Assembly (NCBI GenBank): GCA_002500665.1
Contig: DLRY01000052.1
Span: forward strand, 1,614 to 65,613
Length of the DNA stretch: 64,000 nucleotides
Origin: Opitutia bacterium UBA7876
Lineage (GTDB): Bacteria > Verrucomicrobiota > Verrucomicrobiia > Opitutales > Seribacteraceae
Reading direction: 5' to 3'
The stretch's first letter is position 1. Each line of letters begins with the position of its first letter. Under the pieces are notes generated by a model. That model did no database searches and had not been told where the DNA came from. It worked only from the letters and a program-made list of their open reading frames with translations. The position numbers were made by a program, and so were the translations under genes. Positions 18,805 to 27,069 of the stretch are shown piece by piece.

Positions 18805-20136
18805 TCAGCCTTCGTCCAGGTGCTTGGAAAGGAAGAAGTGGTAAAGCATGGAGTCTACCCGTAGGAGGGCATCGCGGCTCAAGCGCAGTTCATCTTCGCC
18901 TACCTCAAGGTCGCCGGCAACCTTCCATTCCTCGAAAACATGTCCATAGCGCTCCAAAAGGTCGATTCCGAATTTCTTTAGAAAATAGCTTGGGTAAACC
19001 CGCCCGAGTTTCCACTGCAGGATCATTTCCCGGACGAAACGCTCGTCATCGGAGGTGAGTAAGGCCCGCCTCACGACTGATTCCGCCTTATCCACCGAAT
19101 CGCAGTATTGGTCTATGTGGGTCAGATTCTGGTAGTGGATTCCACCCAAGTGCCCAAATGAGGCCACGCCAAGGGCCACCATATCCGCACCAGCCCAGAG
19201 GCGGTCGCGGTAAACGAACTTGGTCTTCTCGGGTTCCTTGACCGCGGTATAGGCACTGGTTACCGTGTATCCGGCGGACTCGAGCCGCGCAAAAGCTTCC
19301 TTGACCCAGCGCCGCTTGGTCTCCCAGTCGGCCACGGGTGCGGAAAGCCGCCCCTCTTCCTTCATCGACTTGAAAATGGTCGTGTTGAAGGGCACCTCCA
19401 TTTGGTAGATGGTCACGCAATCCGGGGAAAGGTCTACGACTTGGTCTACACAACTCGACCAGTTCTCATCCGTTTCCTCAAGCATCCCGGAAATTAGATC
19501 CACGTTGATGTTGTCGAAGCCCAAGCCGCGGGCGAACTCATAGGCTCGAAAAACTTCACCAGAGCGATGGGCCCGACCGTTGGTCTCCAGGATATGATCG
19601 TCGAAATTCTCAATTCCCAAGCTTAAGCGCGTGACCCCAATGTCCTTTATCACTTGAAGCTTCTTTTCAGTGAGAGTTCCCGGCTCGCATTCGAAGGTCA
19701 CTTCCTCCGCCTCGTCCCAAGACAGAATGGACTTCATTTCGTCGGTTAGGGAAAGCAGGTCCTTGGCAGACAGATAGGAAGGGGTTCCCCCCCCGAAATA
19801 GACGAACTTGGGCAGACGGCCCTTGAGGTAGGGCGACTTGGAGTATTGCCTAAGCTCTTTCAAGGTCGATTCAAGGTAGCGACGCACCTCCCCCGTGTTT
19901 TTATCCGTATAAACCCGAAAGTAGCAGAAGTGGCAACGCTTGCGGCAAAAAGGCACGTGATAGTACAGGCCCAGTGGCGCATTGCCGGGAGAGGGGCTGT
20001 TCAGCATGCTCTCCACACAGGCGACGTCCGCTTCGTTCCAGAACGCAAATGGGGGATAATTGGAAACGAAATAGCTGCCCGCCTTGGTATCGTCCTTTGT
20101 CTCGCGATCAGTCTTTATGATCACGCCTTCACTCAT
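18805..20136 (-). CDS. HemN-like radical SAM protein
   Basis: 443 residues. The radical SAM iron-sulfur motif is C64-x3-C68-x2-C71 within HVPFCRKRCHFCYF, followed by the SAM-binding FGGGTPS at 114-120. The C-terminal 100 residues fit the HemN_C domain. HemN-family members include coproporphyrinogen III dehydrogenase, the haem chaperone HemW, and class C methyltransferases and cyclopropanases of natural-product clusters. Its place inside the pathway operon, with a four-base overlap to the PQQ-propeller gene upstream and 28 bases before the chorismate-lyase-like gene, argues for a tailoring role rather than haem synthesis, but this is inference. Confidence 0.85.
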   Translation of the reverse strand: MSEGVIIKTDRETKDDTKAGSYFVSNYPPFAFWNEADVACVESMLNSPSPGNAPLGLYYHVPFCRKRCHFCYFRVYTDKNTGEVRRYLESTLKELRQYSKSPYLKGRLPKFVYFGGGTPSYLSAKDLLSLTDEMKSILSWDEAEEVTFECEPGTLTEKKLQVIKDIGVTRLSLGIENFDDHILETNGRAHRSGEVFRAYEFARGLGFDNINVDLISGMLEETDENWSSCVDQVVDLSPDCVTIYQMEVPFNTTIFKSMKEEGRLSAPVADWETKRRWVKEAFARLESAGYTVTSAYTAVKEPEKTKFVYRDRLWAGADMVALGVASFGHLGGIHYQNLTHIDQYCDSVDKAESVVRRALLTSDDERFVREMILQWKLGRVYPSYFLKKFGIDLLERYGHVFEEWKVAGDLEVGEDELRLSRDALLRVDSMLYHFFLSKHLDEG

Positions 20137-21281
20137 TTTGCGATCATGGTTGAAAAGGCATAAACTTTTCCATCTTCACACCCCACAAGGATGCGGCCGG
20201 CCGCCACGGCTGGGGTAGATGAAATGGACTCACCAACTTCGTAGGATGCGATCTCCTTACCCGTCTTGAGGGAAACAAGGTAGAGCTTGCCGTCCATGGA
20301 ACCAAAAACCACCTTGTCCCCGGCTACCACGGGCGAGCTGTCGATGCGCCCACGAGCCGAGAAGCGCCACTCGTTCTTGCCCGACGTCCGCTTGATGGCA
20401 TGCAGGCCCTTGTCGCGTCCTCCAATGATGACGTGAGTCGCGGTAAGGGCGGGGGACGAAAAATAGGGGAAGTTCTTGGAACGGTAGTTCCAGACAACCT
20501 CGCCCGACTCAAGGTCAAAGGCACTTACCGCCCGGTCCATGTTACCGACGTAGCCGACTCCATCCGCAACCGCTACGGAAGCCGCGATAGGAGCCTCCAC
20601 CTCGACCGAACGGATTAGCTTTCCATCCTCCAAGTTGACGACGTAAAGTACCGAATCACATCCCCCGAAGACCACATACTTGTCGTCATAGATGGTGGGG
20701 ACCCCGTTTACGTAGTTTTGGGTCTCGAATTTCCAAAGAGCCTTGCCCGTCTTGGCATCAAGGCAATGGACGAAGTTGTCGTAACTGCCCACCACTACCA
20801 CCGAGTCCCCTGACTTGGGTCGGATTGCTTGGTTTGCGGCACCCATGATTTCCCCGTCCGTCTCGTACTTCCATTTCAATTTGCCATCCTCGGCCCCAAG
20901 AGCATACAGAAAACCGTCGGTAGAACCCGCATAGACGAGGCCTTGGCTAACCAGAGGGGGAGCCTCGATTCCGAGGCCGGTCTTGAAGCTCCAGCGTTGC
21001 TTGCCACTCTCCAAGTCGAGGGCGTGGAGGATACCTGTATCCGCACCCACGTAGGCGATTCCGTTGGAAACCACCACCGAAGACTTGAGGAAGTCCCCTG
21101 CATCAAAGACCCAGGCCAGCTTGAGTTTCGAGCCGACTTTCTCGCCGGAGATTCCCCTCAAGGCGGCATCGCCACGATGCCGGGGCCAACCCGGGGATTC
21201 TTGCTTAAAGACCGGCTCCGCCCACAAGCCAAAAAGGCCGGTCATTAGCATGGACGAAAATCCTAAGGCCCTAGTTCTCAT
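20133..21281 (-). CDS. PQQ-like beta-propeller repeat protein (exported)
   Basis: 382 residues with an N-terminal hydrophobic segment (about 6-20) predicting export. At least six blade repeats of the tryptophan-docking type follow, for example ALDLESGKQRWSF, ALGAEDGKLKWKY and CLDAKTGKALWKF. The fold is that of quinoprotein dehydrogenases and BamB. There is no cytochrome domain and no residue set proving PQQ binding, so an enzyme or a scaffold is possible. The last bases overlap the radical SAM start, and the alcohol dehydrogenase gene lies 5 bases upstream, so it belongs to the operon. Confidence 0.85.
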   Translation of the reverse strand: MRTRALGFSSMLMTGLFGLWAEPVFKQESPGWPRHRGDAALRGISGEKVGSKLKLAWVFDAGDFLKSSVVVSNGIAYVGADTGILHALDLESGKQRWSFKTGLGIEAPPLVSQGLVYAGSTDGFLYALGAEDGKLKWKYETDGEIMGAANQAIRPKSGDSVVVVGSYDNFVHCLDAKTGKALWKFETQNYVNGVPTIYDDKYVVFGGCDSVLYVVNLEDGKLIRSVEVEAPIAASVAVADGVGYVGNMDRAVSAFDLESGEVVWNYRSKNFPYFSSPALTATHVIIGGRDKGLHAIKRTSGKNEWRFSARGRIDSSPVVAGDKVVFGSMDGKLYLVSLKTGKEIASYEVGESISSTPAVAAGRILVGCEDGKVYAFSTMIAK

Positions 21282-21286
21282 GATCC

Positions 21287-22516
21287 CTAAAATATCTCAT
21301 GTGGCTGGCTATAGCAAGAGGTGCTTGAAAAGAGTGAGGCATAAAGACGAACGAAGTCGTCGGCCTCGACCGGCCTCGGGTTGAAGCCCGCTGTCCATTG
21401 CTCGGAAGCCTCCTTGGCAAGTGTGGGTATTTCCTCTTCGGTGAATCCCAACTCGTCGAGGGAGGCGGGAAAGTCGGCAAGTGACAAAAGTTCGCGAACC
21501 CGTCCAACCAGAGCCGCGGATGCTTCCGGGTCCTCCGAGCCGGCAGGGCATAGCCTGCATTCTCGGGCAAGCAAGGCGTAAAGAGCCATGGTCTCGGGCC
21601 GACCGGCGTTGAACTCCATGACCACGGGCAAAGCTAGTCCCACAGCAATCCCATGTACCGTTCCCTTGCGAGCGGTCAGCGGGTTGGCCATGGAGTGGGC
21701 GGCACCGAGCATACTCTGCTCGATGGCGGCGCCGGCATGAGAAGCACCCAAGAGCATCCCGCCACGAGCATCGAGATCCTCGGGCACGTCGAATACCCGT
21801 GGAAGATTTCGGTCAATAAGGCCAAAGGCCATCCGGGCGTGACGATCGGAAAAGTCATTTCTTTTGTTAGTGACGGCCGACTCCAAGGCATGGGTCAAGG
21901 CGTCTATGCCGGTGCAGGAGGTAACCATCTGCGGCTGGGACAAGGTCAACTCAGGATCCAGGATGGTGAGAGACGGCAAGGCCTTCTTGTCCCCGCACGC
22001 CATCTTGCGATGCGTCTCGTCCTCCGAGATAAGGGCGAAGGACTGGCATTCACTGCCGGTACCCGCGGTGGTGGGCAAGGCGATGAACGGCAACATTTCC
22101 CGACTAGCCCTTCCTACGCCCCAGTAATCCGCCATCCTTCCACCGTTTGTAAGGATGAAATTACAGCCCTTGGCGGTATCCATGGAACTTCCTCCGCCAA
22201 GTCCTATGATGTGGTCGACCACAGCCTGTCTGGCTATCCGGACGCAATCTTGGACGCTGGTCTCGGTCGGGTTCTCGATGGACTGATCATAAGTAGTTAC
22301 CCGAATCCCTTGCTCTTCCAGGCTTTCGGCTATCCGCCTTGGATGGCCGACTGCAGACAGGCCCGGATCGGTAACCAGCAGGGCATGCTTTCCGAGCTTG
22401 CTGGCATGCTCACCGATGGATCCGCTCGAGCCTGCACCGAAAACGATCTCCTGCAAGGCCTCCTCACCTTCGGCGAAGAAGCCGTCACCGGTCCCGGTCG
22501 CGGAAGAGGTTTGCAT
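21287..22516 (-). CDS. iron-containing (group III) alcohol dehydrogenase
   Basis: 409 residues. NAD(P)-binding GGGSSMDTAKG and the GTGSE motif are present. The metal ligands fit the family: Asp and His in GIDALTHALES, and two His 14 residues apart in GAAHSMANPLTARKGTVHG, the spacing seen in FucO-type enzymes. The family reversibly converts aldehydes and alcohols with NAD(P)H. It sits 21 bases downstream of an aldehyde dehydrogenase of acyl-reductase type. The most likely direction is therefore reduction of the aldehyde to an alcohol, although oxidation cannot be excluded. Confidence 0.9.
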   Translation of the reverse strand: MQTSSATGTGDGFFAEGEEALQEIVFGAGSSGSIGEHASKLGKHALLVTDPGLSAVGHPRRIAESLEEQGIRVTTYDQSIENPTETSVQDCVRIARQAVVDHIIGLGGGSSMDTAKGCNFILTNGGRMADYWGVGRASREMLPFIALPTTAGTGSECQSFALISEDETHRKMACGDKKALPSLTILDPELTLSQPQMVTSCTGIDALTHALESAVTNKRNDFSDRHARMAFGLIDRNLPRVFDVPEDLDARGGMLLGASHAGAAIEQSMLGAAHSMANPLTARKGTVHGIAVGLALPVVMEFNAGRPETMALYALLARECRLCPAGSEDPEASAALVGRVRELLSLADFPASLDELGFTEEEIPTLAKEASEQWTAGFNPRPVEADDFVRLYASLFSSTSCYSQPHEIF

Positions 22517-22537
22517 GACTGGAAGGGTGGCTAGCCG

Positions 22538-23971
22538 TCAGGCAGCCATGCCGATGGAGCGTCGCTTGTAGAGAAATTCGAACATGTTACCCTCGTGAGG
22601 CTGATCCCATGATATCTTCATGGTCGAGATTGGCCCGAGGTTCAGCCGCTCGACGTTGGAAGCCCGTAGAAGTTCCTTTTTAAAGGACTCGTTTTCCGTG
22701 ACCGCGGTGACCACCAGGGTGGGGCCTATGGCCCCGAGCATTTGCGATTGCGGTACCTCGACCACGCTTGCATAGGGGCATAGAAACTCTCGGTTGGACA
22801 AGGGGTGGTCCATTGACTCGCAATGTACGATGGTTGGGCGAAGGTAAGTACCGCCCTCCGCTCGTACCAACCGGTCTCCATCCCGATAGGGCGCCGTTGC
22901 ATCGGACGCCCCTCCCGTGGCCAAGTCGGCCTCCAAGGCGGAATCGATCCATTCCCCCATCTTAGGGTTGGCGAATCCGGAAAGAACCGCCTTAGGATCA
23001 TCGATCGGCATTGGCTTTAGCGGCCCGAGGCTCTTGCCTAGGGCGTCGGCAATCTCTCTTGCGTATTTAGGCACAATAACAGCCGAGGCGTTTACGCAAC
23101 TGCGGCCCCCGTTGTCCGAAATGGAGGAAGTCATGACGTCGATGAATTCGGGCCATCTCTCTATCATGTCGTCTCCGATCAAGATTTTGCTGAAGCCAGG
23201 TCCATGAACCTGAACGCCCGGGTCTCCAGCGTATTGATCGGTGGTGCTCTTATCGCCAAAGATCAGTGCTCGACCGCAAAGTCGTAGGATGTCCCCAGCT
23301 CCCTCGTGGTCGGTCGGATAAAACCCGAAGGCTTCCCGCGGGCAACCCGCGGCGATGAAAGCCTGGATAAGGCGGTAGGGCGTCCAGGGCTCGTCCCGTC
23401 CGGGCTTCATCACGATAGGTATCTTAAGAGCGATGGAGGGTAACCAGAGCGAATTCACAGCAGGTGAATTACTGGGCATTACCAAGCCTAGGGCGTCGGT
23501 GGTGGGATAGAAACAAACGGGGGAGCCGGACTGTTCGCCGTGCCCCTCATCCAGGGTGCCGAAGTCAATGCCTCGAGTAAGGCCGTTGAGGATCAATTCT
23601 AAATGAGTTAGGGCGTAGTGGATCTTATCCATGTTGCGCTGCACCATTACGTGCGGCAACCCACTCGTTGAGGAAAGCGTCTCAAGGTAGGATTGAGCGC
23701 TTTGCATGGTTCCGTCTCCCCCAAGAGGCAGATCATCCTTGAGGAAAAGCTCCCCTGCTTTGGCGCTGATGTCGACAAGCTCACGGGTGCTGAACTTCTG
23801 CAGCGCTTCTCGGGCTTTGCCGATATTCAGAAGGTCGCGACGAATGATGCCTGCATTGACTTGGCTCATGGTGGCCTTGACCGAGCCGTCCCTGTAATCC
23901 TTGACCTCGGACTCGTTCAGGCTGTGGTAATCTTCCCCAAGGCGAAGACATGGTATGTGCGGTTTTTTCAT
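22538..23971 (-). CDS. aldehyde dehydrogenase superfamily, acyl-reductase (EhpG/LuxC-like) type
   Basis: 477 residues from the ATG at 23971; a TTG at 23980 overlapping the upstream stop is an alternative. Catalytic Cys292 lies in GGRSCVNAS, and the oxyanion Asn is in PSNSP (about 168). Where hydrolytic aldehyde dehydrogenases have ELGG with the general-base Glu, this protein has VHGPGFSK (from about 255), so the base is missing. Loss of this Glu is seen in acyl-CoA or acyl-adenylate reductases, which do not need hydrolysis. With the EhpF-like adenylating enzyme encoded directly upstream, reduction of an activated carboxylic acid to an aldehyde is the favoured role. Confidence 0.82.
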   Translation of the reverse strand: MKKPHIPCLRLGEDYHSLNESEVKDYRDGSVKATMSQVNAGIIRRDLLNIGKAREALQKFSTRELVDISAKAGELFLKDDLPLGGDGTMQSAQSYLETLSSTSGLPHVMVQRNMDKIHYALTHLELILNGLTRGIDFGTLDEGHGEQSGSPVCFYPTTDALGLVMPSNSPAVNSLWLPSIALKIPIVMKPGRDEPWTPYRLIQAFIAAGCPREAFGFYPTDHEGAGDILRLCGRALIFGDKSTTDQYAGDPGVQVHGPGFSKILIGDDMIERWPEFIDVMTSSISDNGGRSCVNASAVIVPKYAREIADALGKSLGPLKPMPIDDPKAVLSGFANPKMGEWIDSALEADLATGGASDATAPYRDGDRLVRAEGGTYLRPTIVHCESMDHPLSNREFLCPYASVVEVPQSQMLGAIGPTLVVTAVTENESFKKELLRASNVERLNLGPISTMKISWDQPHEGNMFEFLYKRRSIGMAA

Positions 23972-23976
23972 TATGT

Positions 23977-25053
23977 TCAATATACTCCTTCCACTATGTT
24001 TTTTTCCATCGCCCCGTAAGGCCGGACCTCAGCCACTCCGTCCCAAGGAGCCTCGGACCAAGGTTTGCGCCGGAGGGCTTCGTCGCGCTCGAGGAAACGC
24101 GGCATGAAGAACTCCTTCGTCAGGGTAGTGAGTTCGACGCGGCCCCAGTCGTCGTAGGGAACGGTCTGGTTGGTATCGGGATCGATCACGCGGAGGACGG
24201 CCCTCGGCTGAGGTGCGTAGTAGGCGATCGAATAGTCGTTCTCGGGACCAATCGGGTGATGCCGAGCGAGACCCATAAGAGTATTTCCGTAAGTGGGCAC
24301 AAAGCCGATCTTGCCACCCTCGCAAACTTCCTCGACTAGAAAGCGGGCGTACTGCTTGTCCATGGTTGTCCCCCCACAAAAGACACCCTTGATTCCAGCC
24401 TTGATCAGGTCCCTGCGTTCAGCCAGAGCTTCGAGCAGTTTCGGTGTGGTAAACAAGGCGCTGACGCTTCGATGCTTGAGGATGGTGAGGGCTTGGTCCA
24501 CGGCATGATCCATGTAGGCCCTCGCCTGGTCAAACTGCTTGCTGGCAATGAGGCGTTTGACCCAGCGAGGGTCCAGGTCGACGAAGTAGCATGAGCAACC
24601 GCGCTCGTTGGCCAAGTGCTCAATGGCCAAGCGAAGGCGACGCGGACCTGTTGGACCAACCATCATCCAATAGTGGTTGCGGGGGAAATGCTCGTCGCTC
24701 AGCGTTTCAGAAAAAGCGGAGTAGTCGATACGGAAATCATCCCATCCGATTCGCTGCTTGGGCATCCCGGTAGTTCCACCCGTCTCGAAAATATTGAAGG
24801 GTCTGCCCTTGTAGGCTTGGGGAACCCAGACTTCGTTGGGCAAGTCTCGCAGCCACTCATCCTGAAAGTTGGGGAACTTTTCACAAAGATCGGAAAAGGT
24901 CGCAACCTCCTCCAAGGGATTCCAGTCCTGCTTATTCGCCCAATCCAGCCAGAAGGGGGAGCCGGTTTCCGGGGAAAAGTGCCACTTTATCATTTCCGCC
25001 GTATGGGCATCCAGCACCTCGGCAGCCTGCTTGATCTGTTCGTCCATGCTCAT
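23977..25053 (-). CDS. EhpF/LuxE/PaaK-like acid-adenylating enzyme lacking the C-terminal lid domain
   Basis: 358 residues. The ATP-loop is TGGTTGMPKQ (residues 91-100), and a TYGNTLMGL segment matches the motif following the acyl pocket. The protein ends shortly after the position where full ligases continue into the small C-terminal domain with its catalytic Lys, so it probably makes the acyl-adenylate without CoA transfer. That architecture is known from LuxE and from phenazine EhpF, whose partners (LuxC, EhpG) reduce the activated acid. The partner here is the aldehyde dehydrogenase gene five bases downstream. The acid is probably aromatic given the chorismate-lyase-like gene in the same run. 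Confidence 0.75.
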   Translation of the reverse strand: MSMDEQIKQAAEVLDAHTAEMIKWHFSPETGSPFWLDWANKQDWNPLEEVATFSDLCEKFPNFQDEWLRDLPNEVWVPQAYKGRPFNIFETGGTTGMPKQRIGWDDFRIDYSAFSETLSDEHFPRNHYWMMVGPTGPRRLRLAIEHLANERGCSCYFVDLDPRWVKRLIASKQFDQARAYMDHAVDQALTILKHRSVSALFTTPKLLEALAERRDLIKAGIKGVFCGGTTMDKQYARFLVEEVCEGGKIGFVPTYGNTLMGLARHHPIGPENDYSIAYYAPQPRAVLRVIDPDTNQTVPYDDWGRVELTTLTKEFFMPRFLERDEALRRKPWSEAPWDGVAEVRPYGAMEKNIVEGVY

Positions 25054-25090
25054 GGGATATTCAATAAAAGGGAGAAAGCGAGTTTCTCAA

Positions 25091-26794
25091 TCAGTTGAGT
25101 TTCGGGAAAAACTTCTTCAGGGTTTCCTTGGAAGGCGGATCGGTCATAAGGGAAACGACGACGAGCGCCACGCTCGCAACAAGGAAGCAGACAGCCGCGG
25201 GGACTATACCCGGACCTATGAAGTACTCACCACCGTAGCCAGAAAGATGGAAGAAATAGACCCAAGCAGCTGAAGCGGCCAAAATGCTGGCGATCACTCC
25301 TTGTTTGGTAGCTCTTTTCCAATAAAGGGCGGCAAAGACAACAGGAAACAAGGCTGAAAAACCACTGAAACACCAGATTGCCAAATCAAAAACGTTGGCA
25401 TCCTTGGCCAGCATGGCAAGGGCATAGGTAAGGGAGACTATGACCACGATAAATAATCTGGCGATGGTTATGGTTTGCTTATCTGAATATTTTTTTGGAC
25501 CCGATCGGTGCAGGACGATGTCATTTGTAAAAATCGTTCCTAAACATAAAAATTGCGAGTCCAAGGAAGACATGATCGCAGCCAAAACTCCCGCCGTAAG
25601 AAGGCCTGTGAGAACCTGATTGTCGATAAGAGTAGCCAACATTTTAGAAAGGACGGCGGCGGGAGGAATGGCAGGCGGCAGTATTCCCGAGGCCCAGGCT
25701 CCGATTAGCACGCACGGCACCCAAACGATCATGATACACAAGGGGTGGGCTATTACTGTTAAACGAAAAGCCTTGGCGCTTTTGGCAGTTAGCCAATGCT
25801 GAAAGAGATGTGGAAACATCCCCACGCTCAGGGGGATGAAGAGGTAGGTAACGAATGTCCAAAAGGGGATTCCAAGTTCTCGCTCGAAGGAAACAAGCTC
25901 GCCGGTCTTGGGATTCTTTTTTTTGAATTCCGCGGTAACGGGAACTCGACTGAGATGCGGTTGTCTGTTCGCTAAGTCCGAGCTCTCCGGTTCCATCACC
26001 TTGCCAATTACCTTGGGCGGATCGTTGGCCTTCAGCTTGCCGGCCTTCTTGTCAAAACTGAAATCTTGGACTATGCTGCCTTTCTCTGTAATCCGTGCAG
26101 GAACCTTTCCTGATTTGTCGAGTCCACCAAGAGCATTGACGATGAAAACGAATGCAACAAGACCCATGATCATGAAAACGATCGTTTGAAAGGTATTTGC
26201 ATAGGCGGCTCCCCTCGAGCCCCCCATGAAGACGTAACTTAGAACGACTATGGATACGACAAGTCCAGTCAACCAAGGAGGTATGCCTCCTAACCAGTCG
26301 GGCTTTGTTGGGTAATCGAACAACATGGGAAGCGCTCCTGCGGTGACGGGTTCTATGACCTTGCCCGCGCCAATGATCCCAATAAGCAAATAGGGGACGA
26401 CCAAAAGCACGAGAATTGGAAAAAGCAAGTAACCAAGACCATCCGATTCAAAGCGGGCCCGAAAAAATTGGATCTGGGTAATGTAACCGTATTTCTTGCC
26501 GAAAGCCCAAAGGCGTATGCCTATTAGAAAGAAAATACCCGCATGAACCAATCCACTGATCGAGGCCATCAAACCATAGGTCCCAATTCCGCGCTCGAAG
26601 GATTTGCCTGTGGAACCCACAAGGGCAAATGCCGTCATGGTGGTACCGAATACGCTCATCAAGAGGAGGAAGGGGCCAATGCTGTGACTAGCCACAAAAT
26701 AGTCTTTGCTCGTTCCTCTGAACAGGCGGTTGCTGAAAAAGCCAAGGGCAAGAAGGAGGCAAAAATAGCCGATGATAACAATCAACGTGGTCAT
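25091..26794 (-). CDS. sodium:solute symporter family (SSS) transporter
   Basis: 567 residues with about 13 membrane helices. The start, about 5-20, is hydrophobic (LIVIIGYFCLLLALGFF), followed by the SSS-typical RLFRGTSKDYFVASHSIGPF. An extra hydrophilic loop of about 80 residues (about 225-310) interrupts the middle of the protein and is absent from the standard fold. The family moves sugars, amino acids, organic acids or anions with sodium. The DUF3311 gene upstream (15 bases) is the usual small companion. Uptake or release of the pathway acid or alcohol is a plausible task. Confidence 0.88.
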   Translation of the reverse strand: MTTLIVIIGYFCLLLALGFFSNRLFRGTSKDYFVASHSIGPFLLLMSVFGTTMTAFALVGSTGKSFERGIGTYGLMASISGLVHAGIFFLIGIRLWAFGKKYGYITQIQFFRARFESDGLGYLLFPILVLLVVPYLLIGIIGAGKVIEPVTAGALPMLFDYPTKPDWLGGIPPWLTGLVVSIVVLSYVFMGGSRGAAYANTFQTIVFMIMGLVAFVFIVNALGGLDKSGKVPARITEKGSIVQDFSFDKKAGKLKANDPPKVIGKVMEPESSDLANRQPHLSRVPVTAEFKKKNPKTGELVSFERELGIPFWTFVTYLFIPLSVGMFPHLFQHWLTAKSAKAFRLTVIAHPLCIMIVWVPCVLIGAWASGILPPAIPPAAVLSKMLATLIDNQVLTGLLTAGVLAAIMSSLDSQFLCLGTIFTNDIVLHRSGPKKYSDKQTITIARLFIVVIVSLTYALAMLAKDANVFDLAIWCFSGFSALFPVVFAALYWKRATKQGVIASILAASAAWVYFFHLSGYGGEYFIGPGIVPAAVCFLVASVALVVVSLMTDPPSKETLKKFFPKLN

Positions 26795-26809
26795 TATACG
26801 AAGGTCGGG

Positions 26810-27067
26810 TTAGATCTTGGTCGAATCAGTTTCTTCCATTTCATCCGCAAAAACCTCTAGCTCGGTTGGCCATGCCTTGCTGATAGCGAGCCAACCAAGC
26901 AGGGCACATCCGATCGAAAAAAGGGCATGGTAGGCCAAGCCAATGGGCAAAAATCCCAAAACCAAGGAAGAATCGTCCCACCACCAAAAGTCTTGATGGG
27001 CAAAAAACATCACAACGAACAGAAGCCATACCAAGCTTTTGCCGGACGATGATTGTGAACCGTTCAT
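26810..27067 (-). CDS. DUF3311-like small membrane protein, SSS symporter companion
   Basis: 85 residues with two membrane helices (about 11-29 and 34-65). The HQDFWWWDDSSLVLGFLPIGL stretch and the downstream AWPTELE match the small proteins that accompany sodium:solute symporters in planctomycetes and relatives. The first helix plus the conserved Trp/Phe patch probably packs against the transporter. It is 2 bases from the upstream PQQ-propeller gene and 15 bases from the symporter gene. Confidence 0.75.
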   Translation of the reverse strand: MNGSQSSSGKSLVWLLFVVMFFAHQDFWWWDDSSLVLGFLPIGLAYHALFSIGCALLGWLAISKAWPTELEVFADEMEETDSTKI

Positions 27068-27069
27068 AG

